From Morinoia aosen (Eukaryota > Arthropoda > Malacostraca > Amphipoda > Talitridae): a stretch of 64,000 bases of DNA. A program made the position numbers and the translations under genes. Each line of letters begins with the position of its first letter. The first letter of the stretch is position 1. Shown one piece after another: positions 42,592 to 54,576 of this stretch. Location: assembly GCA_030386875.1 (NCBI GenBank), contig CM059579.1:20556484-20620483 (forward strand). The letters run 5' to 3'. The notes under the pieces were generated by a model. It ran no database searches and was not told the DNA's origin. It was given only the letters and a program-made list of their open reading frames with translations.

Positions 42592-44016
42592 TTAACTTAA
42601 AAAATCACTCGACTCACTCTCTGCCCAATGGACTTCACTCCTTCCACGATTTGAGCTACCTCTACCGCGCAAATACGCCTTATAATTTCTGATTTCCGCA
42701 CCTGACGCTCTACAATTTTTCACAACATGAGTTCCACCGCACGCGAAACATCCTCTGGGAAATTGACCTCTTTGAGATCTCCACTCAACGTTTCCTCCTA
42801 TCGACTTTCCTCCTGAATTTCCTGAATTTCCTGAATTTCCTGCAAATTGAACAGAACCAGAACTACTGCTGTCTGATTTCACCATGTTACATTCCAAAGA
42901 ACCATTTGCTCGATCACCTACATAACATCTTAACTCTCTTCCTCTAAATCGGGAATTTCTTAGCCAAGGTCTAGGAACAATCCTTCTCGTTCCTGGTCGG
43001 TAACTCCTACGGTAACCTCCTACACTCCCGTAGAATACCTCATTATGCGGAAATTGATCTGGCTCTTCCAAAACTTCCTCAAATTCACTAGTCACCTCAC
43101 CTACGTAACTCTCACTGTCTTGTCTGACACGATACTTTTGCGCGAGAATCTTTTTAGACTCGGACTGACTTCGCACTGCGGAAATTAACTTAGCTAATAG
43201 CTCCTCTGCAGTGGAAAATTGTGTTTCAAAAATTTTTCTAGCGAACGACTCATCAAGAAGCGGACCTAAGATCGCTAACGCCAAACTGTACGACATGCTG
43301 TCGCCTACAAATTTTTTCAACTCTGCCTGCGTCGCACAGTTCTGAAAATACGGGTGTCTCTGCCACCCCAGGGAGGTTGAATTTAAAATACTCTCCGTAA
43401 GCTTCCTAATCTTTGAAAACGCGTTCACGAGCTGCGCCGCGAGGGCATTATTCTTTACTAACTGCAACTCGTTTAAGTCACAGGCTAGTGCATGAATACT
43501 TTTTTCACCACGCGAAATATAAATATCCTCTAGAATCTTAACTACTTCATCGAAGGAATAATTCAAATCGGCATTGACAAGTTTCGTAACAACGCTATTA
43601 AAATCTCCTACGTTCTTGTTTGCTGATCGAACCAGGAATTCCTTACGTCGTTCGTCGCTTGTGGCGTCTGGCAACAAAGTCATGTATGCCTTTAGATTTT
43701 GTATGTGCGTCGAGAAACTTCTGTTTTCGAGGAACTCTCCATCGTTTTGACGTCGTCTACCGCGGAACGTCGGAAGTTCGGCATTAGTCATAATCGTACC
43801 TACATTTGGAACATTCATGTTTGCAGCAATGTCGCGTGCAAGTTGAGTCGTGTTGACGTTACTATTACCACTAGAACCAGCAACTGCTATGTTTGGGGTC
43901 GTCATGGTTGTTGCTGTCGTTACTCTAGGTTTGCTAACACGTCCGAATTTAGTCACAGTAGGTTCAGTTCGAACTACTTCGTCATCACTATCGAAATAAT
44001 CAAAATAATCCGACAT
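42592..44016 (-). CDS. Gypsy-D gag-like protein, opposite strand to pol
   Basis: 474 residues, uninterrupted, starting MSDYFDYFDSDDEVV. The acidic N-terminus is followed by a helical capsid-like region (about 85-290; FSTHIQNLKAYMTLLPDATSD). Near 345-380 it becomes Arg-rich (RRSYRPGTRR), then Gly/Ser/Asn-rich with repeated GNS. One CCHC knuckle lies near 435 (CFACGGTHVVKNC), with one residue fewer than usual before His. This layout is that of a retrotransposon Gag that packages RNA. It lies inside Gypsy-D but is transcribed away from pol; flipping the segment would place it upstream of pol as normal. A separate host gene is unlikely given the knuckle and position. Antisense expression is unknown. 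Confidence 0.75.
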   Translation of the reverse strand: MSDYFDYFDSDDEVVRTEPTVTKFGRVSKPRVTTATTMTTPNIAVAGSSGNSNVNTTQLARDIAANMNVPNVGTIMTNAELPTFRGRRRQNDGEFLENRSFSTHIQNLKAYMTLLPDATSDERRKEFLVRSANKNVGDFNSVVTKLVNADLNYSFDEVVKILEDIYISRGEKSIHALACDLNELQLVKNNALAAQLVNAFSKIRKLTESILNSTSLGWQRHPYFQNCATQAELKKFVGDSMSYSLALAILGPLLDESFARKIFETQFSTAEELLAKLISAVRSQSESKKILAQKYRVRQDSESYVGEVTSEFEEVLEEPDQFPHNEVFYGSVGGYRRSYRPGTRRIVPRPWLRNSRFRGRELRCYVGDRANGSLECNMVKSDSSSSGSVQFAGNSGNSGNSGGKSIGGNVEWRSQRGQFPRGCFACGGTHVVKNCRASGAEIRNYKAYLRGRGSSNRGRSEVHWAESESSDFLS

Positions 44017-44336
44017 GTGTCATATTCCCTAAAATCATTTAAAAATTTCCCTATTTCACCAAAATTCAAAAATTCAATTTTTAAAAATCGATCAAAATTC
44101 AATCAACTCAATTCAACAAATTAATATTGTCCTCTTAAAATGAGAATATACACCGAAATGCAAGTAATACACACAAAAATTAAATAATTGCACACGTAAA
44201 ATAACCACAGCAAAAATAACAATACCTTATCACCAATAACATCAATACGAGCAATAATTAGCTACTCTAATCACAACAAAATTTACTTTTGAAACACCAC
44301 AATCAGAGTGATTTTTGGTGACTGATCAACAATATC

Positions 44337-47300
44337 GTGCAGTGTGTACGTGACGGCTGCAGATCACGACAAGCATCAGAAAAAATATTGCTGCTTCACT
44401 TCAATGACCAGTATTTAAGCGCTTTGCTTGACAGCGGGTCAGAGAAATGTCTTATCAGTTACAGACAGGTTAAAAATTTGAGCGAAGAAGTAAAGCCGAG
44501 TAAATTGAGAGTAAAAGGCATTAACGGCAAGAGTGATGTAACCGGTGAGGTAGAGCTGTCAATTAAAATTCCCGGCACCAGTAAAGTAATTAAAACAAGT
44601 GCTCTTATCGTGAAGGAGGCTAAATTTAATTATGACCTGATACTGGGTCGAGATGTTTTGAAAGATGCCGTGATTAACTTTAAAGATAAAAAACTTCTTT
44701 GGGAGAATATTTCAATTCCCTTCCGTGATTTAAATATGGAGCCTTTGTTAAACAGAGAAATAGTAATGAGAAAAATAGTGAACAGCGACTGTCTGTTGTC
44801 AGAGATTGCTGTTGCGAGGAAGAGCAACAGGAGATTAAAAAATGATGACTGCAAGAAAAAGAGAGAAAGCTCAGCGGTGACTGAGGAGGCACAGTCAATG
44901 AGTACGAAGCAGTTAATCGTACATTGCAATCAAGCTGAAGTGCCTGGTTATTCACTTAATGTTGTTTATGGCTTCCTTAAGAAACCAGTTGCAGGAGAAT
45001 ATATGATTCTGAAAAGATGTCTTGATAATGGTGCTCTAATAGCTGATTCAATTGTTCAAATAAATGAAGACGGTGTGGTACCGGTTATGGTTTTAAATGC
45101 AAGTGAAGAGACTGTGTATCTCTCTGAGAATTCTATGCTATGCAATGTTGAATTATTAGTAGCAAATGATATTGAGAGCGAAGTATACTTGACAAGTGTG
45201 GAAACAGCGCTCAGAGACGCTAATGATGTTGAAGTAAATTCTGTCGCGGGGTCAGATACGGTAAAAGTTGTATCGACAGGTGGTGGAAGGAATGCCATTG
45301 TCAATAGAAAACTTGAGTTGGATGCTGATACTCGTGGCGGAGGTGAAATTATTGTTGGAATTAATGCAGAAGCAAATGCAGAGTTAATAGCAGACGTAGG
45401 TGTGTCAGAAGGTGGAGATCAGGAGTTAAGCCGTGCTTTGACGGACAAGGACGTTTCATGCAATGAAGATGACGTACAATTACCTTTAGTTAATTTGTTG
45501 AATAAGTTCCGTGATGTGGTGACTTTAGAAGGAGAAACAATAGGTGTTACGAATATTTTGAAGCATCATATTCAGTTGAAAACTGATGCACCTGTTCTAA
45601 ATTTAGCTCCTAATCGCATTCCCCACAAGTATCAGGAAGAGGTAATGAAAATAATAAATGATATGCTCGATCAGGGAATAATAGAAGAGTCAAACTCTGA
45701 TTTTAATTTCCCTGTCATTGTAGTTAAAAAGAAATCGGGAGATCTTCGTCCCGTAATAGATTTTCGTTCCTTGAATAAAGTTTTGATTAAACACTCTTAT
45801 CCCATTCCCCGCATTGACGATATTTTATCGACTTTAGGCGGTAATGCGTGGTTTTCTAGCCTTGATCTTCGCTCGGCATTTCATCAAATTGAGTTAGAAC
45901 AAGAGAGTAGAAAGTACATGGCATTTAGTATAAATTACCGTAAATTTCATTTCTGCCGTGTACCATTCGGTCTTTCGACCTCACCGGGAGTATTTCAAAG
46001 AGTAATGACCTCTGCCCTTGCACCCATTCTGGGTAAACTAGCTTTCGTCTTCCTAGACGATATATTGGTATTTTCAAAAAATAAAGATCAGCACTTGGCT
46101 GATATAGAAATTGTCCTTAAGATGCTGCGATCCGGTAAATTATCATTGAAGCTTGAGAAATGCCATTTCTTTCAAAACGAGATAGAGTATTTAGGCCATA
46201 TCATTGCCGCAGATGGAATTAACTGTAAATACTCACAGAAATTACAAAACTGCCGAGCGCCAACCAATGTGAAGGAACTGCAACAGTTTTTAGGTTTAGC
46301 GAACTATTTTCGGAATTTTTTACCCAACTTTGCAGAAGTAGCTCACCCCTTGTACAACCTTTTGAGAAAAAATGTTGATTAGAATTGGACGGACGAATGT
46401 CAAAAAAGTTTTGAGTTCTTGAAAGCATCGCTGATTTCTGACAATGTTCTGAGACATCCCGACTATAACAAGGACTTTCATGTTTTCACGGACGCTTCCA
46501 ATACAGGAATTGGTGCTGTATTAATGCAAGCGGATGATTCAAGCGATAAAATTCTAAGACCTGTGGCTTATTATAGTAAGAATCTTAATTCGAGCCAGCG
46601 AAGATATTCCACTACCAAAAAAGAGTTCTTCGCAATTTTTTCGGCGTTGAAGTATTTCAAATTTTTAATAACTGGATACCCTGTCCGGGTTTATACAGAT
46701 CATAAACCTTTAGCGCCACTTTTTACTAAAAAACTCCCTGACGACACCAATATGGAAAGATGGTGTATCAGTGTACATTCACTCGATCCAGTTGTTAAAT
46801 ATCTACCTGGTAAGGAAAACGTTGTAGCTGATTATTTAAGCAGATTACCTGTTAATAACGAGAAATTAAATCTTAAAGAACTAAATTCTTGTGATGATTT
46901 GGAAGCCGCATTTGAATCAGAAGTTTGTGTTGTGGAGACTCGATCACGACACAGACGCACGACAGGAAGCGAGGTAGTTGACCTGCCCCCGACTCGAGAC
47001 GGTGCTGACGATGCATCGGACGAAGACGCTCGTCCCAAGCTGGTAAATTATGTACCGACAGAGTCTGAGATATCTTGGACGATTAAGGAATTCCTCGACG
47101 AGCAAAACAACGACGCATTTTGTATAGAAGTTAAGAATGCTTTATTGTTTGACAGTATTTCGACTATTTCTGACTTGCAAAAATTTTTAATTCTGAATGA
47201 TATTCTTTATCGACGTAGAGAAATTGATAATCGGCCGAGTACAATACTCACAGCAGTTGTACCAAATTCCTTAATGAGTAAAGCTATTCTAGCAATGCAC

Positions 47301-48314
47301 AGTCTGTACCATACAGACTACAAGCACACTTTGTTCAAATTTAAGGTAAAATATTTTAATCAGTTAGAGAAAACTATTGTGCGCAAATTTTTTCAACATT
47401 GCGAGGTGTGTAAAATTATTAAAGCAAGACCTTCAGTTCCAATTAAAATTTTGACAGCACCGATTGCTAAGGAACCTTTCGAAGTTGTTTCAATGGATCT
47501 TCTTGGTCCACTTAAAGTAACCGATAATGGTAATAAATATATATTAGTTGTGATAGATTTGTTTTCAAGGTTTTGTCGTTTATACGCGATATCCAACCGA
47601 AATACAGAAACAGTGATTTCTTGTTTGAGTAATTGTTTTTCACTATTGGGTTATCCTAAGACGCTCATATCAGATAATGTTCTTGAGTTTAAATCAGTGG
47701 CACTAAAGCAATTTGCGAAATTACATGCGATTGCAAAAAAGGAAGTTTTGGCTTACAGCCCACATTCTAATGCTATTGTAGAGCGCAATAATAAAAAAAT
47801 TACGAATCTTTTGAAATTGTATGTCAATACACTTGTTCATGCAGAGTGGGACCAGTTATTAGAAGTTGTAGAGAATGCTTTGAACAATTCTTTGAATTCT
47901 ACGTTAGGCGAAACACCAAGCTTTGTAATGTTTAATCGCGATACATGTGCATACTACCAGGCTGACAATTTTGATTCAGTTATTTACAGTTTTGATGAAG
48001 AATTAGATTTAGTGAATATTAGAGCTAGAGAAGCCGCCCGGACCGTGGAAAATATTAGGAATTTAATTATAAACAATACGACAGAGAGAAATCTCTATAG
48101 AAATCTCAAGCGGCGCAACAAGGATATTAACGTAGGTGATAGGGTTCTTTTAAGGAATCATAATAAAAAACACAAGCTTCAGCTGACCTGGGTGGGTCCA
48201 GCAGTAGTCCAAAAAGTTAAACGTAATTACGCTGATATTAAAATTGGTTCAAAAATTATTAGAAGTAATCTAAATCATTTGTTACCACTGAAAAAGGTTA
48301 AAACTGTGAGTTAA
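44337..48314 (+). pseudogene. Gypsy-D pol: protease, RT, RNase H, integrase; one in-frame stop
   Basis: One frame broken only by TAG at 46380-46382, in the RT-RNase H linker (LLRKNVD, stop, NWTDECQ). Protease: LDSGSEKCLIS near residue 32 and LILGRDVL. RT: PVIVVKKKSGDLRPVIDFR, LDLRSAFHQIELE, FGLSTSPGVFQRVM and the catalytic box FLDD near residue 572 (first position Phe instead of Tyr). RNase H: VFTDASNTGIGAVLMQ and VYTDHKPLAPLF. Integrase: zinc domain with CEVCKII, core Asp in SMDLLGP (about 47492), Asp in SDNVLEF (about 47671, usual Gly replaced by Val), Glu in IVERNNK (about 47778), and a WVGP (GPY/F-like) C-terminal module. The first dozen codons before 44381 belong to the inverted segment, so the true start is not here. 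No env frame follows. Confidence 0.88.
44381..44399. repeat. Right 19-bp inverted repeat around the gag module
   Basis: AAAAATATTGCTGCTTCAC, exact inverted complement of 42280-42298, located at the start of the protease frame. Confidence 0.85.
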
Positions 48315-50806
48315 AAAGACGAGTTCATTAGACTGTATGACGTTCTAACGAATCGACTGGTAACGAATTACCTTTTTATCGCTGTTTTAACAGTTTATCA
48401 ATAATGTTAAGGTTAATAATCATAAATTTAAGATTTTCTTCTGTTCTGTGCAAAACGTTTGAGTTCATATTTAATCTCAGTAATCAGTTCGTTGTATTTT
48501 TGTATGATTATTCTTACTGGCGTTTTGTTATCAAGTAAATTGAGGTAATGTTTAGGTATTTACCCCAGAGGAATTTGTACTGTCTCGTTTCGCTGTCGCT
48601 AAGACGTTTCATTAATTTTTTTCTCGAATTCACTCAGACATTCGTATTGCTAAATTGACATTTTTTATTCGTGAACGTTTGAGCAGGCTGCGAATTGAAT
48701 GCGCTGAGCTTGTAATTTATGCTGCGAGAGACGCTACTGCGATCTTGCCGAGCTATTTTTATCTGATCCGGAATGTCGCTGATCTAGAGTCTAGGTCTAG
48801 AATGTCGATGATCCAGAAAGTTCAACGATCAGCAAGAATTTAAGTTAAATTTATAAGACAGGTGTCTTGTCACCTGACATTTTTCGATACGCTCAGCGTT
48901 TGTATTTTTTTTTTAGGCGAGACTATCGTGGTTGTTAAATGACTATTGTCAGTCAACCTAGATTTGATACCAAATTATATGTTGTATTTATTTTAATTTT
49001 TAACGGCCATGCTAATAGTTTCTGTATCTGTTCCTTTCAGAAGAATGTTCGGGACGTACCATCGATGGGCGAGGCGAATGATTTCGATGGGGTCGCGTGG
49101 GTGTCGACGATTTCTTCTACCCATGATGACTTTATTGTCATCTCATCTGCACAGCAGTGGCTACCGACCAGGCGTCTAAGCACCTGGCGATCACAATGAT
49201 GCTGCTAGTCATGATGCTGCTAGGCACCATAGGACTAGCAACGGTCCTATACAATCTACGTAGTCGAACGACGATTTTATATAGTCTTCGAGATCAAGAG
49301 TAATGAACTATAGCCATGGAAGTGCGCGGCGAGAAGTTTAGGCATTTTTGGACACTTGAAAATTATTTAGGCTAGTAGAAAACGTGCAAATAATTGAAAA
49401 CTACAGGAAATTTGAAAATTTAAATTGTTTTTGAAAATTTCTTGTAATATTGGCGCGCGGTGAGTTAGGAAAATGAGTAAACGCAAGAAAAATGCGTTCA
49501 GTGTTCTATTATTGTTGTTGATGTAATCATAAGTTTAAGTTGCGGTGTTTTTCTTTAATATTGACGCGTTTAAGCCTTAAGATTTTATTAATCATTTATG
49601 ATTATTAATTTTATCGTTAAGAAATTTTATTTAAGAATTTCTAGTTTCATATGTTGTGTATCGATTGCGTTATATATAATTTTTTTGGATGGTGTTATTT
49701 CCAACCTTTTGCGAAAATTTCAAATGTGTTTAATATGTTTTTATGTTAAACACAAACGCAAGGTTTTGTGGTTTGTGGTAATTTCGATTTTTCATGCGTA
49801 AATTATTGAAATTGATTTGGGTTGAGTTGACGTTTTCAACGGATACGATGGCGTTTTACTATTTTGATCCCTTGCATCATTCAACGAGGCTGACGACGTG
49901 CAGAGAATTATTTATTTTGCACGGTAAGTCAATTGCTTTGCTTTTGCGTGTTTTCCTTGCTTTCGCTATCTCTTGCTTTTAGTTATTAAGTTTTTTTTAT
50001 GCTCACATGCCATAAGTTTTTGTGTTGAAATCGTACTAAACATTGCTTGAATCCTTCTCCTAAGGGTTGATCGAGGTAATATGTTAAGAATTTAAACGGT
50101 TTTGAAAAAAAAAGGTTTAATCATTTTTATTTGGATGCGGTATTTCTAATTATTGAAGTTTTTGCGGTGTGTTAATTTTATTTTCGGTGATTCCAAAAAT
50201 TCTAATTAATCTTCTAGTTTTGGCGTTTTATTTTTTAACCATGTTGATAACCTAGCTGATGCGGCGGGGGTAAATTGGTAGGTAAATAGCGTTTTTTCTT
50301 TTGGCATGCATTCTAGCTTTAGTTTGCGTTCTATTAATCGATGTTAGTTGCGTTTACCTATAATCATTTTTGATAACGTAACCAGTTTTAGTTTTGCGTT
50401 AAGAGTATTAACCGTAGTGTATCGAGTTCTTTTTATTTAAAAAAAAAAACAGGTATGCATATATTGTTCGCCAGAAGCTACCCTTGTTTTTGCTTTATTC
50501 TTTTGCGTAAAACTATAGTAGGGCTTGGTTGATGAGTTTATAACATTTGATTAGTTTTTTGGTATTATGAATGTTGTAGCAGTTAGCGTAATTTGATTTC
50601 GAAAAACGTATTGAGAAAAATTCGTTGGTGATGCCTTAATAGCGTACTTTTCTTTTAAAACTCTTCATTTAATTTTGTTGTTTTTTTTTCTCAATAAATT
50701 AATTGTCAATTCGTTAGTCGGAGCGAACTTGGTAATTTTTGTGGTTTCCAATTAGTGGTTTCCAATTAGTTTCAATTAGCTGGAGTGCAGTACTCTCTCT
50801 CGCAAT
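48315..50806 (+). other. Gypsy-D 3' non-coding region, about 2.5 kb
   Basis: AT-rich, rich in T runs and GTTTT/GCGTTTT words, with no frame longer than 86 codons. No envelope-like signal peptide or membrane domain was recognised. It ends in a purine tract before the 3' LTR. It may hold regulatory sequence or the decayed remains of a third gene. Confidence 0.5.
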
Positions 50807-50815
50807 AGAAGGGGG
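50807..50815 (+). other. Polypurine tract of Gypsy-D
   Basis: AGAAGGGGG, five bases before the 3' LTR (TGTACGGG at 50821). Confidence 0.6.
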
Positions 50816-50820
50816 TGCTA

Positions 50821-50983
50821 TGTACGGGCACGTTTGTACCTGGAGTCCGTACCCGCACATATATAAGCCGTTTTGTCGAGGCTTAGGTGCTCATTTGTCT
50901 TCTGTCCACCCTGCTACCAACATCTTATAATAAAACCTCCAAGCCGTCACTCTGAGTTTACCTCGACCCACGTGGCCCGCATA
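50821..50983 (+). repeat. 3' LTR of Gypsy-D (163 bp)
   Basis: TGTACGGGCACG to CCCGCATA, followed by the duplicated ACTC. Confidence 0.85.
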
Positions 50984-50987
50984 ACTC

Positions 50988-51634
50988 CACGCTAAATGGC
51001 GCCTTCCTCTTTCTTCTCTTGGGACATCTTTGTCGCGGTTAGGGAGACTAAAACTTTCTTATATAATGATACTGGTAATAGCAATGCGAATTGTTGTGGC
51101 GCTACGTCGTTAGCAGGGCGGCGAGTTCCCTTTATTATGTGCTGCTATTCTATGGCCTCTTATGTCTCACTCAGCTATTTCTCGTGCACCCTCGAGGTAT
51201 GAATTTACTTTCTTGTTGTGCGGTGCTATGTAAATGGTGCCTTCCTCTTCCCTCTCTTGGAACACCTTTGTCGTGGTTGAGGGAGGCTAAAACTTTCCTA
51301 TTTAATAATGCTAGTAATGCGTTACGCATGCCGTCACTAGAATATCATACCTAGTTCTAACAACGTTTAGCAGTTCTCTGTGTCTCACTCAGGAAGTGGA
51401 AGATTCCTTTCTCGTTATACATTAATTGCTTATTCGACTGTGATCTTAAGTTAGGATTTCCTGTCACGCAATTCCTGGTCCGAGTCTGAATCATACTTGT
51501 CTGGGCAGATTCACGGGGTCGTTTGGATAAGAAATAAAACCGAAGAAACCACGTGTTCTTCTTGGTGTCCCTACGCCTTCCGTTCCTACGCGTGCCGAAG
51601 CGAAGATAGAATTTCCGCTAGAGCACACGTAACA
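50988..51634 (+). repeat. BEL-C 5' LTR, piece 2
   Basis: Continues the LTR after Gypsy-D (CACGCTAAATGG) and ends CACGTAACA, matching 62727-63374. It contains two diverged direct copies of a block about 239 bp apart (from about 50994 and 51233; CCTTCCTCTT then CTAAAACTTTC). Confidence 0.88.
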
Positions 51635-51723
51635 GTGAATAGACGTCATCGGAAGGTCCCCTCCAAGGAGAAGGCTCACAGCAGATTCTCAGCAACCCGT
51701 GGCAAACTTTCAAGAGCGCCGAG

Positions 51724-53602
51724 ATGACCTCTCTCGGAAGAAAGTACAAGCCCAGACTTCCACAGCTGGAAGACCAATTCAACACTGAGCTGGCAGCCCT
51801 GAACAGTCTCCTGAATGGTGCAGTACCACGAGACCTCAGGAACCCCAGCGAGGTGGACCAGGTACATGCCGGAATCCGAACAAAGGCTAAGGCCGTTAGA
51901 AAGCTCGGAGACCAGCTAGCTATGGCTCTAGAGGGCTCGGGAGCCACAGCAGAAGCGACAGCGTTTCGGGACTCGTTGACAATCGCCAGAGCCCGCAGAA
52001 AGAAGCTGATGGATTCAATGGATCGCAGAAGTGAGGAGCTCCTGGGGAGCTCCTCACGGAGTGTGACAACGGAACCTTCCCAGCGCAAGAGCTCGAGGTC
52101 GAGGAAGACCTCGTCCAAGAACCAGCAGCAAGGCGCTGCCCATCAGAACAAGCCCCCAAAATCATCATTGGCTGAGAACAGGAACGGACACCGTTCCAAC
52201 CGTCGGGGCAGAGACCAGGCCAGCCCCAGCCATCGTCGCCAGAGTCACCAAAGTTCGAGCTATTACAGCCAGAGTCAAGACAGTGAGAGCGATCATAGCC
52301 AGAGCCTTCCCAGTGCCAGGTCTCGTCCCAAGGACGGCGAATCCGAGCGCCGCGAGCCCTCTAGCCAAGGCAATAAGCAGATGCTTATTGACATCACTGA
52401 AGAGCCATCGGTACTGTTGGCGCAAATCGCCATCGAGAGGTCGAAATTGAGGAACAGGAACCGAACGGAGAATGATCAGCCCTTCGGTGAGCAGAATACC
52501 GAGTGCAAAGAGGACCGCACAGGAGCATGGGTCGACCAAGCCTTCCAGCATCACGTCATTGAACCCGCATGGGGCACAACGGCGGTTGCGAATGCTTCGC
52601 CCCGTGACATCGATCTCGCACCTCCGATGAATCCCTCCGCACCAGCATTCCAGCCCCGGGCTTACACCGGCTCACCCGCCGTGGTCTTTGAAACGAAGCC
52701 ACCAGTGATCGACGGAGCTATGAGGCTCTCAATGATCGAAGATTTAAAAAGGGCGCCCAGCCAACCCTACTCGGGAGAGGCTCAACTGTTCCACAGATGG
52801 TTCGATGCCATCAAGAGAAGGATGGCGAGGCTCTCCGTGGAGCCCATCGACGCCATCGAGATCCTCACGAACCACACCTGCGGCGAGCCAAGGAGCCTCA
52901 TTGACGACACCCTGGCAGCTACCTACCTGGACACAGCGGCCCTGCTCACCCTCATCGTCGAACAATTGAAGACTCGCTTCGCCTCTGACGACAGGGTAGC
53001 CGATAGCCTGCTCGAACGCCTCGCGCAAGCGTCAGACATAAAGGGGACAAAGGGCGACCGCACGGTCGGTCTCAAGCTGCGGAAGTTCAGCGACGCCTGT
53101 CTAGCGATTCATCACACAATGCAGCACAACAAAGGCCTCGCCTTCCTGAACACCGACGTAGGGCTGTCCCCCATTGTTGAGAGACTACCCTTCTTCGTTC
53201 TGGACGCCTGGAGAAGCGAACGAACTAGGCACAGAAGACTATCTGGATCGCTACCTGATTTCGCGAGGTTCTGCGATTTCATCAAAACGCTGTCAGATAC
53301 CCAATGCGACAGTTTTGGAGCATCAAACCTCAACTGGGTGAGTGCCCGACGCGACACCGCGGCACCCGCTCGTCCCAATCTAAGAGCCCCGCGAGTGCTC
53401 TACACGTCCTCGGAGAATCAAACTGGCAGCTGTGCTCTCCACCACAGCGCTCAGCACGCGACAAACTCATGCCAAGCGGTAAGAAAGATGGAATCTCAGA
53501 AGAAGAAGGACTTCATACGCGAGCACAAGTTGTGCTACCGCTGTTTAGGCCCTCACTGGGCAAAGCATTGCAAAGAGATCGTGAAGTGCGACGATTGCGG
53601 AG
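51724..53602 (+). pseudogene. BEL-C gag, 5' part, cut by Gypsy-E
   Basis: Starts MTSLGRKYKPRLPQLEDQ, 89 bases after the LTR. Residues about 1-115 are helical and charged; about 115-225 form a Ser/Arg/Gln-rich low-complexity region (QSHQSSSYYSQSQDSESDH); about 325-500 form a BEL gag domain like that of BEL-A (PYSGEAQLFHRWFDAIKRR). The knuckle at about 600-625 reads CYRCLGPHWAKHC then CDDCG. Gypsy-E entered within the last knuckle codons at 53603; a stop in its LTR truncates the protein. The same frame continues at 59513 without any change of phase. Confidence 0.85.
53598..53602. repeat. Left TSD of Gypsy-E (CGGAG)
   Basis: CGGAG here and at 59508-59512. Confidence 0.85.
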
Positions 53603-54167
53603 TGTAAGGGAACTTCGCCCGTCCGCCTTTCTTGATCGTTTATTTTTTATTCTTTTCTGTACCGGACGACTATACTTCTGTAATTGTGACCTGGCAACAT
53701 CGCCCATTCGTCCGTGAACTAGCGAGCCTCGACACGCATTGTCTCTCGTGGTTCATATCTAACAGGACTTCTTTTCTTGAGCCACCGGTACGCTGGTGGG
53801 CCCGCTTGGGTACCCTGACCCCGTGCCCTTCGGAGCTACGCTCGATTTACTGCGTGGGCCACGCACTACCCTACCCTGAGCTGTACTGGAGCGATACTCG
53901 TACTCACCTCTTCGGGAATCTGCACGCACGCCGCTCCAGCAGAAGTTGAGTCACCTGTTGCGTGACTCTGAACTCTGCGTGTAGACTAACCTGAGCCTGG
54001 CAGCCAACCTTATTATTCCGTGTTTGGACTTTCAATTAGGATAAGTTTAAGTTATTTTGTATTCATCATTAGTCTTTATTTGTTTTATCAACCTCGCACA
54101 TTAAATTATACTATTTACCGAGTTCTCATTTCCTCCTCGTGGTTGCATCTCGAGTGTTCCCTTGACA
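53603..54167 (+). repeat. 5' LTR of Gypsy-E (565 bp)
   Basis: TGTAAGGGAACTT to GTTCCCTTGACA, with inner inverted words AAGGGAAC/GTTCCCTT at its ends. No clear TATA box picked out. Confidence 0.9.
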
Positions 54168-54170
54168 TTT

Positions 54171-54187
54171 TGGCGACCTTGCCAGGG
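54171..54187 (+). promoter_or_regulatory. Candidate primer binding site of Gypsy-E
   Basis: TGGCGACCTTGCCAGGG, three bases after the LTR. It has the TGG start expected of a site complementary to a tRNA CCA end. I cannot assign the tRNA by eye. Confidence 0.65.
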
Positions 54188-54576
54188 GTTTTTCAGCACT
54201 CGTTGATTCAGCTACCTGGAGGCGATGAATTAGGTAGGACGTTCAAAATTATAAATCTATTTGTTGGCTGCCTAGGTGAGGAGTTGTCCGTCAGTCTTGG
54301 GCTGGTGTGTGCTGCTGTGGTGTGAGCTGTGACGGCGTGAGGCGTGAATTTACTGTCAAATGATTTGTGTAGCGTGACTCGTGGTCGTTTCCGCATCTGC
54401 TAGCCACAGTAGTGTAATAGGCGATTGGACGCTACTAGTAATACTGCAGGTCAAGGTTACCCGGAAAGTAGATCGTCAACAAAATTGCCGGTATTAAGAG
54501 GACAGCTTTAGCTGCTCTGTTTAGGTTACCGTTCCTAACGTTGAATGGTAGACTTAAGTCTATACTGTCTCCATAG
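54188..54576 (+). other. Leader of Gypsy-E
   Basis: About 390 bp between the primer binding site and the gag-pol start; no frame or motif of note. Confidence 0.5.

Larger units (their letters stand above)
41119..50983 (+). mobile_element. Gypsy-D: Ty3/Gypsy element with 163-bp LTRs and inverted gag module
   Basis: Flanked by ACTC (41115-41118, 50984-50987), which is present once in the BEL-C 3' LTR (62723-62726). Its two short LTRs (41119-41281, 50821-50983) differ at about four positions. Pol is on plus (44337-48314) while the gag-like frame is on minus (44016-42592). A 19-bp inverted repeat flanks the gag segment. About 2.5 kb after pol is non-coding. Confidence 0.88.

Noticed and set aside
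42592-44016. Gypsy-D gag as a domesticated or independent host gene
   Set aside because: It lies inside an element with matching LTRs and target duplication, has a Gag layout, and the 19-bp inverted repeats tie it to pol; domestication cannot be claimed from one copy.
48315-50806. Envelope gene in Gypsy-D, which would make it errantivirus-like
   Set aside because: No frame over 86 codons, and no signal peptide, cleavage site or membrane anchor seen after integrase. Gypsy-E likewise has no env.
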